This document shows positions 1 to 8,017 of a stretch of DNA of 64,000 bases, in pieces. The notes beneath the pieces are model-generated. The model was not told where the DNA came from. It saw only the letters and a program-made list of their open reading frames with translations, and made no database searches. The DNA comes from Mycobacterium sp. 3519A (lineage in GTDB: Bacteria > Actinomycetota > Actinomycetes > Mycobacteriales > Mycobacteriaceae). The stretch covers positions 1,222,015 to 1,286,014 of the forward strand of contig NZ_OESG01000014.1 of the NCBI RefSeq assembly GCF_900240945.1, in the 5' to 3' direction. Each line of letters opens with the position of its first letter. Position 1 is the stretch's first letter. The translations under genes were made by a program, and so were the position numbers.

Positions 1-174
1 TTCCCGAAGGTGTCCTTCGCGCGCGCCATGCGAATCAAACTCTGGGAGCGGCTTCGGCAGAGCAAGGACCCCAACTACAAGTTTCCCCGGGTCGCCTCGG
101 CGTCGTTCGACGACGAGATCAGAGAACTGCGAAAGCCGATCGGGGGTCGCGACCCGTTCGTCGAGATGAGCTGA
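1..174 (+). CDS. C-terminal fragment of an unidentified protein
   Basis: The first 57 codons stay open in frame 1 and end at a TGA at 172-174. The gene therefore begins before the window. The encoded tail is basic and aromatic in the middle and ends in GRDPFVEMS. Codon use is GC-rich at third positions, like the neighbours, which supports real coding. The stop lies one base from the stop of the convergent TetR gene, a spacing common in this chromosome. I do not recognise the family from this fragment and assign no function. Confidence 0.6.
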   Translation, partial: FPKVSFARAMRIKLWERLRQSKDPNYKFPRVASASFDDEIRELRKPIGGRDPFVEMS

Positions 175-175
175 C

Positions 176-778
176 TCAGCCGCGCGGGCCCAACAGGGCG
201 GTCGCCGCTGCGATCGCGTGCTCGATGATGCCCTGCACATCGCGGTCGTCTTCGACGAAAAGCGCTGTCAATTCCCGTAACCCGCCCAGCAGGATCAACG
301 CCAACGGCCTGGAGATCGGCGGCAGATTGGCACGCCGGAAGCCGGGGCTGTCCGTGAGGTTGACCAGCATGTCGGTCAACGCCTCCATCGCCTGCCGGTT
401 CAGCGGCTTGGCCACCTCCCCGAGCGCGGGCGCTTCGCGGATCCAACTCAGCGTGATCGCGGGCCGCGACCCGATGTGGTCGACGTAGGCCACTGACGCC
501 TGCCGGATCTGCTGATCCCAGTCGGCCTCCGGATCGACAGCCGCCTGGATGTTGGCGATCAGGTTCTCGTTGTTTCGCCGCAGCAGTTCGATCAGGCACT
601 CCTCCTTGCTGGCGAACTGCTCGTAGAAGGTCCGCTTGGAGGTGCGGGCGTGCCGGACGATGTCGGCCACGGTGGTGTCGCGGTATCCGCGCTCGCCGAT
701 GGATGCGGCCAACCCGTCGATCAACCGGTCGCGGAAGGCGTCATCGACGGATGCGGCCCTGTCGAGCGCTGTCGTCAT
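176..778 (-). CDS. TetR-family transcriptional regulator
   Basis: A 200-residue protein with an N-terminal TetR helix-turn-helix. Roughly residues 18-65 contain the signature TTVADIVRHARTSKRTFYEQF, in which the T-x-x-x-F-Y-x-x-F recognition helix is clear. The C-terminal two-thirds is all-helical, as expected for a ligand-binding and dimerisation domain. It is divergent from the cytochrome P450 gene across a 102-bp gap that holds palindromes suited to a TetR dimer, so it most likely represses itself and the P450. Order and size match M. tuberculosis Rv0135c next to cyp138. The inducing ligand is unknown. Confidence 0.88.
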   Translation of the reverse strand: MTTALDRAASVDDAFRDRLIDGLAASIGERGYRDTTVADIVRHARTSKRTFYEQFASKEECLIELLRRNNENLIANIQAAVDPEADWDQQIRQASVAYVDHIGSRPAITLSWIREAPALGEVAKPLNRQAMEALTDMLVNLTDSPGFRRANLPPISRPLALILLGGLRELTALFVEDDRDVQGIIEHAIAAATALLGPRG

Positions 779-800
779 TTCGCCTCCCTGCCCTTGTGTC

Positions 801-853
801 GGTTGGTACCAACCGGTACCGTACTACACAGACCCACGGTACACCGAAGTACC
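801..853. promoter_or_regulatory. Candidate TetR operators between the regulator and the P450
   Basis: The divergent intergenic region contains a perfect 14-bp palindrome at 801-814 (GGTTGGTACCAACC). It abuts a perfect 8-bp palindrome CGGTACCG at 814-821. A third element at 838-853 reads GGTAC-ACCGAA-GTACC. All share a GGTAC core. Their position between divergent tetR and P450 starts makes them the natural binding sites for the TetR protein. This is inference from symmetry and location. Confidence 0.6.
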
Positions 854-880
854 AAACAGACGGCTAGGAGTGAGGCACCG

Positions 881-2218
881 ATGACTGACACCGCAGTGAC
901 CGTGGAAGCGAGCGCTACGGAGCGGCCGGGAAAGATGCCGCCGGCAGTGCACCTGCCGAAGGTCGTTCAGATGGTCTTGATGGCCGGGTTCCGCCGCCGG
1001 TTCCTGCGGTACGCCGACAAGCGGTACGGCTCGGTGTTCGCGATCAATGTGCCGTTCTTCGGCCGCAGCGTGGTGGTCTCCGACCCCGCATTGGCTCGTC
1101 AGGTGTTTCTCGCGAGCACCGACGACCTGATCAACGTCCAGCCGAACCTCAGCCGGATCTTCGGTCCCGGTTCGGTTTTCGCGTTGGACGGTAAGGAGCA
1201 CCGGGCCCGCCGCAAGCTGCTCGCCCCGCCGTTCCACGGGCAGAGCATCAAGAACTACGAGAAGGTCATCGAAGAGGAGACGCTGCGCGAAGCCGCGACG
1301 TGGCCGGAGGGTGTCGAGTTCCGAACCCTGGAAGCGATGAACAGGATCACGCTGAACGTCATCCTGCGCACCGTGTTCGGCGCCGACGGCGCCGAATTGG
1401 ACTTCCTGCGGGAGATCATCCCGCCGTGGGCCGAACTGGGCTCGCGGATGGCCACGCTCCCGGAGCCGCGGTTCAACACGGGCAGGCACAGCCCGTGGGG
1501 CAAGCTCGCCGAGTTCCGCCGCAACTTCGACCGCACCGTCTTCGCGCTAATCGACAAGGCCAAGGCCGACCCGAATCTGGACGAGCGCACCGACATCCTC
1601 GCGCTGCTGTTGCGCAGCACCTACGAGGACGGCACGCCGATGTCGCGCCAGGACGTGTCCGACGAACTGCTGACGCTGCTTGGCGCCGGCCATGAGACCA
1701 CCGCGTCGACGCTGGGCTGGGCGTTCGAGCGGCTGCGCCGCCACCCCGACGTGCTCGCCAGGCTCGTCGAGGAAAACGACAACGGCGGCAACGAGTTTCG
1801 TCAAGCCACCATCCAGGAGTTGCAGCGCAACCGGACGGTCATCGACTTCTCAGGACGGCACGTGCAGGCGCCGCATTTCGACCTCGGCGACTTCCGGATT
1901 CCGCACGGCTACACCGTGATGATCGCGATCGCCAACGTGCACGCCAACGCCGGCGTGTTCCCGAATCCCGAGCGCTTCGACCCTGACCGGTTCATGGGCA
2001 CCAGGACGCCGACGGCGTGGGTGCCGTTCGGCGGCGGCACCCGCCGCTGCATCGGGGCGGCGTTCGCGAACGTCGAAATGGACGTCGTGCTGCGAACCAT
2101 CTTGCGGCACTTCGTCATCGAGACCGACGAGGCCCCGGAGGAGAAGGTCCATTTCCGGGGCATCGCGTTCACACCGAAGGACGGCGGCCGGATCGTGGTG
2201 CGCCGCCGCGCTGCCTGA
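881..2218 (+). CDS. cyp138: Cytochrome P450 (CYP138-like)
   Basis: A 445-residue cytochrome P450 monooxygenase. The reading frame is open from 650, but the ATG at 881 follows a good ribosome binding site (TAGGAG at 865-870) and gives a normal P450 length. Visible signatures are the I-helix oxygen-activation motif AGHETT near residue 269, the K-helix ExxR (ELQR), and the haem-binding loop FGGGTRRCIG with the thiolate ligand Cys390. It has no obvious membrane anchor, so it is a soluble class I enzyme needing ferredoxin and reductase from elsewhere. Position beside a TetR gene and an msr gene matches M. tuberculosis Rv0136 (cyp138). The substrate is unknown. Confidence 0.9.
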   Translation: MTDTAVTVEASATERPGKMPPAVHLPKVVQMVLMAGFRRRFLRYADKRYGSVFAINVPFFGRSVVVSDPALARQVFLASTDDLINVQPNLSRIFGPGSVFALDGKEHRARRKLLAPPFHGQSIKNYEKVIEEETLREAATWPEGVEFRTLEAMNRITLNVILRTVFGADGAELDFLREIIPPWAELGSRMATLPEPRFNTGRHSPWGKLAEFRRNFDRTVFALIDKAKADPNLDERTDILALLLRSTYEDGTPMSRQDVSDELLTLLGAGHETTASTLGWAFERLRRHPDVLARLVEENDNGGNEFRQATIQELQRNRTVIDFSGRHVQAPHFDLGDFRIPHGYTVMIAIANVHANAGVFPNPERFDPDRFMGTRTPTAWVPFGGGTRRCIGAAFANVEMDVVLRTILRHFVIETDEAPEEKVHFRGIAFTPKDGGRIVVRRRAA

Positions 2219-2241
2219 CCCGGATACATCGAAACCACGCC

Positions 2242-2274
2242 TTCTGACGGATTTCGGCCGATTTCTCGTCAGAA
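2242..2274. terminator. Hairpin between convergent P450 and msr genes
   Basis: TTCTGACG at 2242-2249 is the exact reverse complement of CGTCAGAA at 2267-2274. The 17-base loop is itself partly symmetric (GATTTCGGCCGATTT). It lies midway between two convergent stop codons (2218 and 2300), so it could terminate transcription from both sides. There is no long T-tract, which is common for mycobacterial terminators. Confidence 0.5.
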
Positions 2275-2299
2275 ACCGTAGCCTCGGCGTCCGTGCTTC

Positions 2300-3262
2300 C
2301 TAAACTTCAGCGCGCTTCGGCAGTTTCCAGCCCGGCCGCGGGAAGTGGCAGGTGTACCCGTTCGGGTAGCGCTCCAGGTAGTCCTGGTGCTCCGGTTCGG
2401 CCTCCCAGAAGTCACCGGCGGGGGTCACCTCGGTGACCACCTTGCCCGGCCACAGCCCGGAGGCGTCGACATCGGCGATGGTGTCCAGCGCGACGCGCTT
2501 CTGCTCGTCGTCGAGATAGAAGATCGCCGACCGGTAGCTGGTGCCGACGTCGTTGCCCTGCCGGTTCTTCGTGGTCGGATCGTGGATCTGGAAGAAGAAC
2601 TCGAGCACGTTCCGATAGTCGGTCTGCGCCGGGTCGTAGACGATCTCGATCGCCTCGGCGTGGCCGGGATGGTTGCGGTAGGTCGGATGCGCGTTCTGCC
2701 CGCCGGTGTAGCCGACCCGGGTCGACACCACGCCGGGCTGCTTGCGGATCAGGTCCTGCATGCCCCAGAAGCAGCCGCCTGCCAGGATCGCCGTCTTGTA
2801 CTCGCTCACGCTCACTCCTTTTTCGAATAGGGCCCGGTACTGCCCGTACCCCTGCGCCTCGAGGTCGTCGAGGTGGATGAACCTCAGCGAAGCCGAGTTG
2901 ATGCAGTAGCGCAACCCGCCTTGCGCCCGCGGTCCGTCCTTGAACACATGGCCCAGGTGGCTGTCGCCGTGTTTGGACCGCACCTCGGTGCGCATCATCA
3001 GATGCGAGAAGTCCCGCTTCTTGATCACGTTGTCCGCGTCGACCGGTTTGGTGAAGCTCGGCCAGCCGGTGCCGCTGTCGAATTTGTCTTCCGAGGCGAA
3101 CAACGGCTCGCCCGATACGACGTCGACGTAGATGCCGGGCTCGTGGTTGTCCCAGTACTGACCGGTGAAGGGGCGCTCCGTGCCGTTCTGCTGCGTCACG
3201 TAGTACTGCTCTTCGGAAAGGGCGGCGACCGCGTCCGGATCGTGTCTGAATTGCTGCGACAT
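2300..3262 (-). CDS. msrAB: Fused peptide methionine sulfoxide reductase MsrB-MsrA
   Basis: A 320-residue two-domain repair enzyme that reduces methionine sulfoxide in proteins. Residues 1-145 are MsrB (R-sulfoxide): [17 protein letters not shown], and catalytic Cys120 in [11 protein letters not shown]. The zinc CxxC pairs of many stand-alone MsrB proteins are absent. Residues 155-320 are MsrA (S-sulfoxide) with the catalytic loop GCFWG (Cys164), VGYTGG and a C-terminal Cys near 305 as possible resolving cysteine. No signal peptide, so cytoplasmic. In M. tuberculosis the gene at this place (Rv0137c) encodes MsrA alone and MsrB is elsewhere, so the B-A fusion is a difference worth noting. Confidence 0.93.
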   Translation of the reverse strand: MSQQFRHDPDAVAALSEEQYYVTQQNGTERPFTGQYWDNHEPGIYVDVVSGEPLFASEDKFDSGTGWPSFTKPVDADNVIKKRDFSHLMMRTEVRSKHGDSHLGHVFKDGPRAQGGLRYCINSASLRFIHLDDLEAQGYGQYRALFEKGVSVSEYKTAILAGGCFWGMQDLIRKQPGVVSTRVGYTGGQNAHPTYRNHPGHAEAIEIVYDPAQTDYRNVLEFFFQIHDPTTKNRQGNDVGTSYRSAIFYLDDEQKRVALDTIADVDASGLWPGKVVTEVTPAGDFWEAEPEHQDYLERYPNGYTCHFPRPGWKLPKRAEV

Positions 3263-3324
3263 AGTGTCTTTATCAACCGCGCGCCGCGCTGGGTTAATCC
3301 GTGGTTGTCGCTACCGTTAAATAC

Positions 3325-3723
3325 ATGCGCGCAGCCGCCGTGGTCCTCGCCGCTCTCGTGGTCGCCGGCTGGATCGCGCCCGCGGCGTCGGCGGCGCCGG
3401 CCGCGCCACCCGAGGCGCAGGAGGTCGACGGCGTGGCCTTCACCGACAACCCTTCGATCGTCGATCCGCAGCCGATGCCCATCCAGTCGTGGAGTCGCGC
3501 CGGTGACCGCGCTGTGGCCGTGCATTTCACGACGGGCACACCCGCGTGCAACGGCGTGCACGCCACCGTGCATGAGACCGCCGATGCCGTCACGATCGAC
3601 CTGAAGGGCGGCGCGCTGCCACCGGTCGCGGGCCGGATGTGCATCATGCTCGCCGTGACCGGCACCCTGGTGGTGCCGTTGCAGAGCCCGCTTGGCGACC
3701 GGCAGGTCCTCAGCGCCGCCTGA
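3325..3723 (+). CDS. Small secreted protein, unknown function
   Basis: The frame opens at 3301, but the ATG at 3325 starts a textbook signal peptide: Met-Arg, a hydrophobic stretch AAAVVLAALVVAGWIAP, and an Ala-rich cleavage site near residue 25 (ASA). The mature part is about 107 residues with two cysteines (in PACNG and RMCIM) that could form one disulfide outside the membrane. No known domain is recognised. Its last 14 bases overlap the 3' end of the convergent hydrolase gene. Confidence 0.75.
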   Translation: MRAAAVVLAALVVAGWIAPAASAAPAAPPEAQEVDGVAFTDNPSIVDPQPMPIQSWSRAGDRAVAVHFTTGTPACNGVHATVHETADAVTIDLKGGALPPVAGRMCIMLAVTGTLVVPLQSPLGDRQVLSAA

Positions 3724-4552
3724 CCCCGGAGCGCACCCAGTCGACCATCGCGAGCGTTTTCGCGGCGACGGCGCTCGGCCGGGACAGCATCATGTTGTGC
3801 CCGCTGCCGCCGACGATCACGTTGTCCGTCCACAGCGTCTCGGCGAGCAGGCTGTTGGCGCGGTGCACTTGGTATTTCGTGTAGTCGCCTGCGCCCATGT
3901 CGCCGCGGGAGACGTCGGCGCTCAACACGATCGCGGGCATCCGGGGCAACGGCAACGGCGGGGCGACCCGCAGCGTGGCGAACGCGTCGTCGGCGAGGAA
4001 CCCCTCACCGTCGGCATCCGGTGCCGGCGTTCGCGCCGCCTGGTCGAACCGGGCGTCTTGTTCGGCCCGGCCCAGTCGCGGCAGGTACTCCGACGTCGGG
4101 TCCACCAGGACCAGGCCGGAGACGAGTCCGGGATGGGTGCGGGCCAGCAGATCGGCGATGAGGCCGCCGTAAGAATGGGCGACCACCACCATGGGCGTCG
4201 AAAGCCGAGCTGCGCCAACCAATTTCACGACGTCGGAGACGGCCTGGGCGACGGAGTGCGGTTGCGGCACCGGGGTGGACAGATAGTCGCCGTCCCGTCT
4301 GGTGTTCGGCCGATCGTAGGCGCAGACGCTGGTGGTGGTCGCGACCGCGGATACGACGACGCGCCATGCGGCGGCGTGGCTGCCCTTGCCGGGGATGATG
4401 AACACGGTCGGTGCGCCCGCACCCCGACAGGTCAGGAACAGGTGGCGCCCGTTGCCGATGTCGACGAGTCCGGAGAAGTTCGCAGGCCGCGGTTCACCGG
4501 CGCACCCGGCGAGCACGACGACCGCGAAGACGAGCCCGAGCAGGCCCTTCAC
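3710..4552 (-). CDS. Alpha/beta-hydrolase lipoprotein
   Basis: The frame is open from 4741. The GTG at 4550-4552 gives a lipoprotein signal peptide (MKGLLGLVFAVVVLAGC), with the lipobox VLAGC placing the lipidated cysteine near residue 17. This leaves room for the operator at 4591-4604. The rest is an alpha/beta-hydrolase fold: the nucleophile elbow AHSYGG carries the catalytic Ser, an Asp follows in LVDPTSE, and the His is in GGSGHNMM near the C-terminus. Length is about 280 residues. It is probably a cell-envelope esterase or lipase. It is divergent from the SnoaL/SDR pair, and both could respond to the shared KstR-type site. Confidence 0.8.
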   Translation of the reverse strand: MKGLLGLVFAVVVLAGCAGEPRPANFSGLVDIGNGRHLFLTCRGAGAPTVFIIPGKGSHAAAWRVVVSAVATTTSVCAYDRPNTRRDGDYLSTPVPQPHSVAQAVSDVVKLVGAARLSTPMVVVAHSYGGLIADLLARTHPGLVSGLVLVDPTSEYLPRLGRAEQDARFDQAARTPAPDADGEGFLADDAFATLRVAPPLPLPRMPAIVLSADVSRGDMGAGDYTKYQVHRANSLLAETLWTDNVIVGGSGHNMMLSRPSAVAAKTLAMVDWVRSGVRRR

Positions 4553-4590
4553 TCTGTTGACGATACGAGCGACCGCTCGACAAAGACAGG

Positions 4591-4604
4591 TAGAACGTGT
4601 TCTA
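4591..4604. promoter_or_regulatory. KstR-type operator
   Basis: TAGAACGTGTTCTA is an inverted repeat (TAGAAC / GTTCTA around GT). It fits TnnAACnnGTTnnA, the published motif of KstR, the TetR repressor of sterol catabolism in mycobacteria and rhodococci. It lies 38 bases from the hydrolase start on one side and 9 bases from the GTG of the SnoaL-like gene on the other, where it would overlap a promoter. The motif match is seen directly. KstR binding is inferred. Confidence 0.7.
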
Positions 4605-4613
4605 GTTCTGAGT

Positions 4614-5120
4614 GTGACGAGCAAGACGTTCACCCGCGAGGAATTGGCCGCGGCGTTCGAGACGTTCGAGGCGACCGTCGACCGTGCCGCGCGCACCCGC
4701 GATTGGGATCCCTGGGTTGACCAGTACACACCCGACGTCACCTACGTCGAGCACGCGGCGGGCACCATGCACGGCCGAGACGAGGTGCGGCCCTGGATCT
4801 GGCGGACCATGGAGTCGTTTCCCGGCAGCTACATGACGTCGTTTCCGTCGCTGTGGTCGGTGATCGACGAGCCGACGGGCAGGATCATCTGCGAGTTGGA
4901 CAACCCGATGCGCGATCCGGGTGACGGCACCATCATCAGCGCCACCAACATCTCGATCCTCACCTACGCCGGCGACGGTCAGTGGTGCCGCCAGGAGGAC
5001 ATCTACAACCCGCTGCGCTTCGTCGCCGCGACGAAGAAGTGGTGCCGCAAAGCGCAGGAACTCGGCACGCTGCCCGACGAGGCGGCGGCGTGGCTGAGCC
5101 AGTTCGGAGGGGCCAGGTGA
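4614..5120 (+). CDS. SnoaL-like domain protein (Rv0138-type)
   Basis: A 168-residue protein starting at GTG 4614. The upstream open frame lacks coding character and contains the operator. The sequence suits a nuclear-transport-factor-2/SnoaL-like cone fold: helical N-terminus, then WVDQYTPDVTYVEHAAG and a long beta region ending in QWCRQEDIYNPLRF. Proteins of this fold bind hydrophobic ligands or act as cyclases, isomerases or hydratases. It overlaps the next gene by GTGA, so it should be translated together with that SDR. Order and size match M. tuberculosis Rv0138-Rv0139. Its closeness to a KstR-type box hints at a steroid-like substrate, which is inference. Confidence 0.8.
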   Translation: MTSKTFTREELAAAFETFEATVDRAARTRDWDPWVDQYTPDVTYVEHAAGTMHGRDEVRPWIWRTMESFPGSYMTSFPSLWSVIDEPTGRIICELDNPMRDPGDGTIISATNISILTYAGDGQWCRQEDIYNPLRFVAATKKWCRKAQELGTLPDEAAAWLSQFGGAR

Positions 5121-6124
5121 AACTCGTCATCGGCGCCAACGGGTTCCTCGGCTCGCACGTCACACGGCGGTTGGTGGGCGACGGGCACGAGGTGCGAGTG
5201 ATGGTGCGGCCCAACGCGATGACCGTCGGCATCGACGATCTCGACGTGACGCGGTTCGTCGGCGACGTCTGGGACGACGACACGTTGCGCGAGGCGATGG
5301 CCGGCGTCGACGACGTCTACTACTGCGTGGTCGACACCCGCGGGTGGCTGCGCGATCCCGCACCGCTGTTCCGCACCAACGTCGAGGGCACCCGCAACGT
5401 GCTCGAGGTCGCCCGGCATGCGGGGCTGCGCAAGTTCGTGTTCACCAGCAGCTACGTCACCGTCGGCAGGCGCCGCGGACACGTCGCCACCGAGGACGAC
5501 GTCATCGTCGATGAGAGGCGGTTGACGCCGTACGTCCGGTCGCGGGTGCAGGCAGAGAACATCGTGCTGTCGTACGCCAAGCAGCACGGCCTGCCCGCGG
5601 TGGCGATGTGCGTGTCGACGACGTACGGCAGCGGCGACTGGGGCCGCACGCCGCACGGCGCGATCATCGCCGGCGCCGCGTTCGGCAAGTTGCCGTTCGT
5701 GATGAGCGGTATCGAACTGGAGGCGGTCGGCGTCGACGATGCGGCGGACGCGATGATCCTGGCCGCCGACCGCGGCCGCGTCGGCGAGCGTTACCTGGTC
5801 TCGGAGAAGATGATCAGCAACGCCGAGGTCGTCCGCATCGCCGCCGAGGCGGCCGGAGTTCCCGCGCCCACCAAGTCGATTCCGCTGCCCATGTCCTATG
5901 CGCTGGCGGCGGCGGGCAGCATCAAAGCCAAGCTGCGCGGCACCGACGAGCAGCTTTCGATGGGGTCGCTGCGCCTGATGCGCGCCGAGGCACCCGTCGA
6001 CCACAGCAAGGCGGTCCGCGAATTGGGTTGGCAGCCAAGGCCGGTCGAGGACTCGATTCGCGAAGCCGCCCGGTTCTGGGTGGGCCTGCGGGACGCCAAA
6101 CGCAGGAGCAAAACCGCCAGCTGA
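5117..6124 (+). CDS. NAD(P)-dependent epimerase/3-beta-HSD-like SDR (Rv0139-type)
   Basis: A 335-residue extended short-chain dehydrogenase/reductase. The GTG start overlaps the stop of the preceding gene, and the Rossmann motif IGANGFLGSHV begins at residue 5. A serine (Ser111/112 in TSSYVTVG) precedes the catalytic tyrosine region PYVRSRVQAE. There Tyr139 is followed four residues later by Arg143 where SDRs almost always have Lys (YxxxK). The C-terminal substrate domain includes KLRGTDEQLSMGSL. The likely role is oxidoreduction or isomerisation of a sterol-like or sugar substrate together with the SnoaL-like partner. The Lys-to-Arg change leaves catalysis uncertain. Confidence 0.85.
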   Translation: MKLVIGANGFLGSHVTRRLVGDGHEVRVMVRPNAMTVGIDDLDVTRFVGDVWDDDTLREAMAGVDDVYYCVVDTRGWLRDPAPLFRTNVEGTRNVLEVARHAGLRKFVFTSSYVTVGRRRGHVATEDDVIVDERRLTPYVRSRVQAENIVLSYAKQHGLPAVAMCVSTTYGSGDWGRTPHGAIIAGAAFGKLPFVMSGIELEAVGVDDAADAMILAADRGRVGERYLVSEKMISNAEVVRIAAEAAGVPAPTKSIPLPMSYALAAAGSIKAKLRGTDEQLSMGSLRLMRAEAPVDHSKAVRELGWQPRPVEDSIREAARFWVGLRDAKRRSKTAS

Positions 6125-6188
6125 ACGGCGCGCCGAGCACCGTTCAACGGTCAGCCGTTGATGAGGTACGTGACTACCGTCGGGTGAT

Positions 6189-7007
6189 GTGACCGAGAAA
6201 CTTCACGTCGATCTGTCCGGTGCGCCGCAGACCATGCTGGCCACGTTCTACGCCAAGGCCGTAGATGCCGGCCTTGAACACCCGATCCTCGGCGACCAGT
6301 TCGCCAAGGACATCGTCGACCGCATCGACTACGACTGGTCCAAGACGTCGATCACCGCGGCGAACTCGCCCGCGGTGACCACGCGTTCGTCGCACTTCGA
6401 CCGGTGGGCGCGCCAGTTCTTGGCCGTGCATCCCGACGCCGTGGTGCTGCACCTCGGCTGCGGCCTCGACGCCCGATGCTTCCGGCTGGACCCCGGTCCC
6501 GGCGTCGAGTGGTACGACGTCGACTACCCCGACGTCGCGGACCTGCGCCGCCAGCTGTACCCCCCACGCGACCACTACCACGTCATCGCCGCGTCGGTCA
6601 CCGACCCCGCGTGGTTCGCCGACATCCCGCGGGACCGTCCGACTTTGATGATCGGCGAAGGCCTGACGATGTACCTGACCGAACAGGACGGCGTCGCGCT
6701 GCTGCGCCGGGTGGTGGAGCACGCACCGTCCGGCGAACTGCAATTCGACGCGTTCAACCGGCTCGGCATCAGATCGCAGTGGACCAACGCCGTGGTGAGA
6801 CGCTCGGGCGCGACGCTGCACTGGGGCATCGACGGACCCGACGACATCATCGAGGCGGTGCGCGGGGTGCGGCTGCTGTCATGGGTATCGGCCCTCGATT
6901 CGGATGCGTTCGACCATGTGCCGTGGTACTACCGGTGGACGTTGAAGGCGATGAATGTCGTTCCCGCGCTGCGGTTCATGGCGCAGTACCACCGCTACGC
7001 CTTCTGA
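6189..7007 (+). CDS. SAM-dependent methyltransferase, leucine-carboxyl-methyltransferase family
   Basis: A 272-residue class I methyltransferase starting at GTG 6189. The SAM-binding loop LHLGCGLDARCFR (about residues 88-100) and the acidic strand WYDVDYPDVADLRR are typical of the PPM1/LCMT-like family that is expanded in mycobacteria. A later motif, MIGEGLTMYL, matches the family's post-motif region. The substrate is not predictable, and many paralogues are thought to methylate small-molecule or lipid carboxyl groups. Its last 13 bases overlap the convergent DUF4262 gene. Confidence 0.88.
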   Translation: MTEKLHVDLSGAPQTMLATFYAKAVDAGLEHPILGDQFAKDIVDRIDYDWSKTSITAANSPAVTTRSSHFDRWARQFLAVHPDAVVLHLGCGLDARCFRLDPGPGVEWYDVDYPDVADLRRQLYPPRDHYHVIAASVTDPAWFADIPRDRPTLMIGEGLTMYLTEQDGVALLRRVVEHAPSGELQFDAFNRLGIRSQWTNAVVRRSGATLHWGIDGPDDIIEAVRGVRLLSWVSALDSDAFDHVPWYYRWTLKAMNVVPALRFMAQYHRYAF

Positions 7008-7471
7008 GCGTTCTGGCCTCTGATCCCCAACACGGGTTGCCGCAGCCGACCCCGGCCCCATCCCGCCGCCCACGGCCAACGGCCCCGCTCGTCGGGCCAC
7101 ACCAGTTGCAGCGCGCGAACGTCCGGACCGCCCAGCGCCACCGCAAAAACCAGATGCGCATCCGGATGCTCCACCTCGACGATCTCGAGTAGCGGACCGT
7201 CGCCGACGGCCACATGCGCGCCGGGCTCGAAGACCCGCCCGCCCAGCGCGGCAACCGCGACGTCGTTCAAAAGGCGCGCCGCATCCTCCGGCGACAGCCC
7301 CGTCACCAACAGTTCCGGCAGCCCGCGGTCGTGCAGTCCGATGGTGTAGGCGAACGGCAACCGCTCGTCCTCGACACCCTGCACCACCCACCCGTGCAGC
7401 CGGATCGTCGCGCGCAGTTCGTCGAGGTACTCCTCGGTGGTGCCGTTGGGGTTGTCGCACTGCCAGCACAT
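6995..7471 (-). CDS. DUF4262 protein, copy 1
   Basis: A 158-residue soluble protein of the DUF4262 type: an N-terminal Cys pair (MCWQCD), then FAYTIGLHDRGLPELLVTG and a C-terminal LQLVWPDERGRWPW segment. It is paralogous to the next gene on the same strand, sharing the aYTiGLHD..pELLiTG and W.D.rGRWPW blocks. The function of DUF4262 is unknown. The two genes sit tandem with a 21-bp gap and probably form one transcription unit started at the upstream copy. Confidence 0.8.
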   Translation of the reverse strand: MCWQCDNPNGTTEEYLDELRATIRLHGWVVQGVEDERLPFAYTIGLHDRGLPELLVTGLSPEDAARLLNDVAVAALGGRVFEPGAHVAVGDGPLLEIVEVEHPDAHLVFAVALGGPDVRALQLVWPDERGRWPWAAGWGRGRLRQPVLGIRGQNAQKA

Positions 7472-7492
7472 GACCGCACCTTCCTGTCGTCG

Positions 7493-7939
7493 TCATGGCC
7501 AGCTTGCGCCGAGGGTCCGACAACCGAGCACCGGTTGCGTCGCCCGCCCGTCGGCGAACTGCGCCGACCAGGGCCAGCGCCCGCGGCCGTCGGCCCACAC
7601 CAACTGCAGCGCCTCGATGTCCGGGCCGCCGAACGCCACCGCCCAGCCCATGTGGACATCCGGATGACCCACCTCGACGACCTCGACCAGCGGCCCGTCG
7701 GGCAGCGAGATCTGCTGGCCCGGCGTCAGCACCTCGCCGCCGACCAGCTTGCGGGCCACTGCGTCCAGCAGCCGATGGGCGCGGTGCCGCGAGACGCCGG
7801 TGATCAGCAGTTCTGGGACGTCCCAGTCGTGCAGCCCGACCGTGTATGCGTATGGCGTGCGGTCACTTTCGACGTATTGCACCGTCCACCCCGCCTTGCG
7901 GATCTTGCCCTGCAACACGTCGTAGTAGTCGGAGCACAT
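7493..7939 (-). CDS. DUF4262 protein, copy 2
   Basis: A 148-residue paralogue of the adjacent gene, with YAYTVGLHDWDVPELLITG and LQLVWADGRGRWPW. It lacks the second cysteine of the N-terminal Cys pair (MCSDYYD). It is first in the tandem, so its promoter should lie in the 78-bp gap shared with the divergent FAD oxidoreductase. Clear block identity between the copies indicates local duplication. No enzymatic motif is evident. Confidence 0.8.
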   Translation of the reverse strand: MCSDYYDVLQGKIRKAGWTVQYVESDRTPYAYTVGLHDWDVPELLITGVSRHRAHRLLDAVARKLVGGEVLTPGQQISLPDGPLVEVVEVGHPDVHMGWAVAFGGPDIEALQLVWADGRGRWPWSAQFADGRATQPVLGCRTLGASWP

Positions 7940-8017
7940 GCCGGATCTCTTCCTCTCGTCGGTGCGGCCAGCTTGCCCCTTCGGTCCGACAAGTGCGGGT
8001 GGTGCCAGAATCTGACG

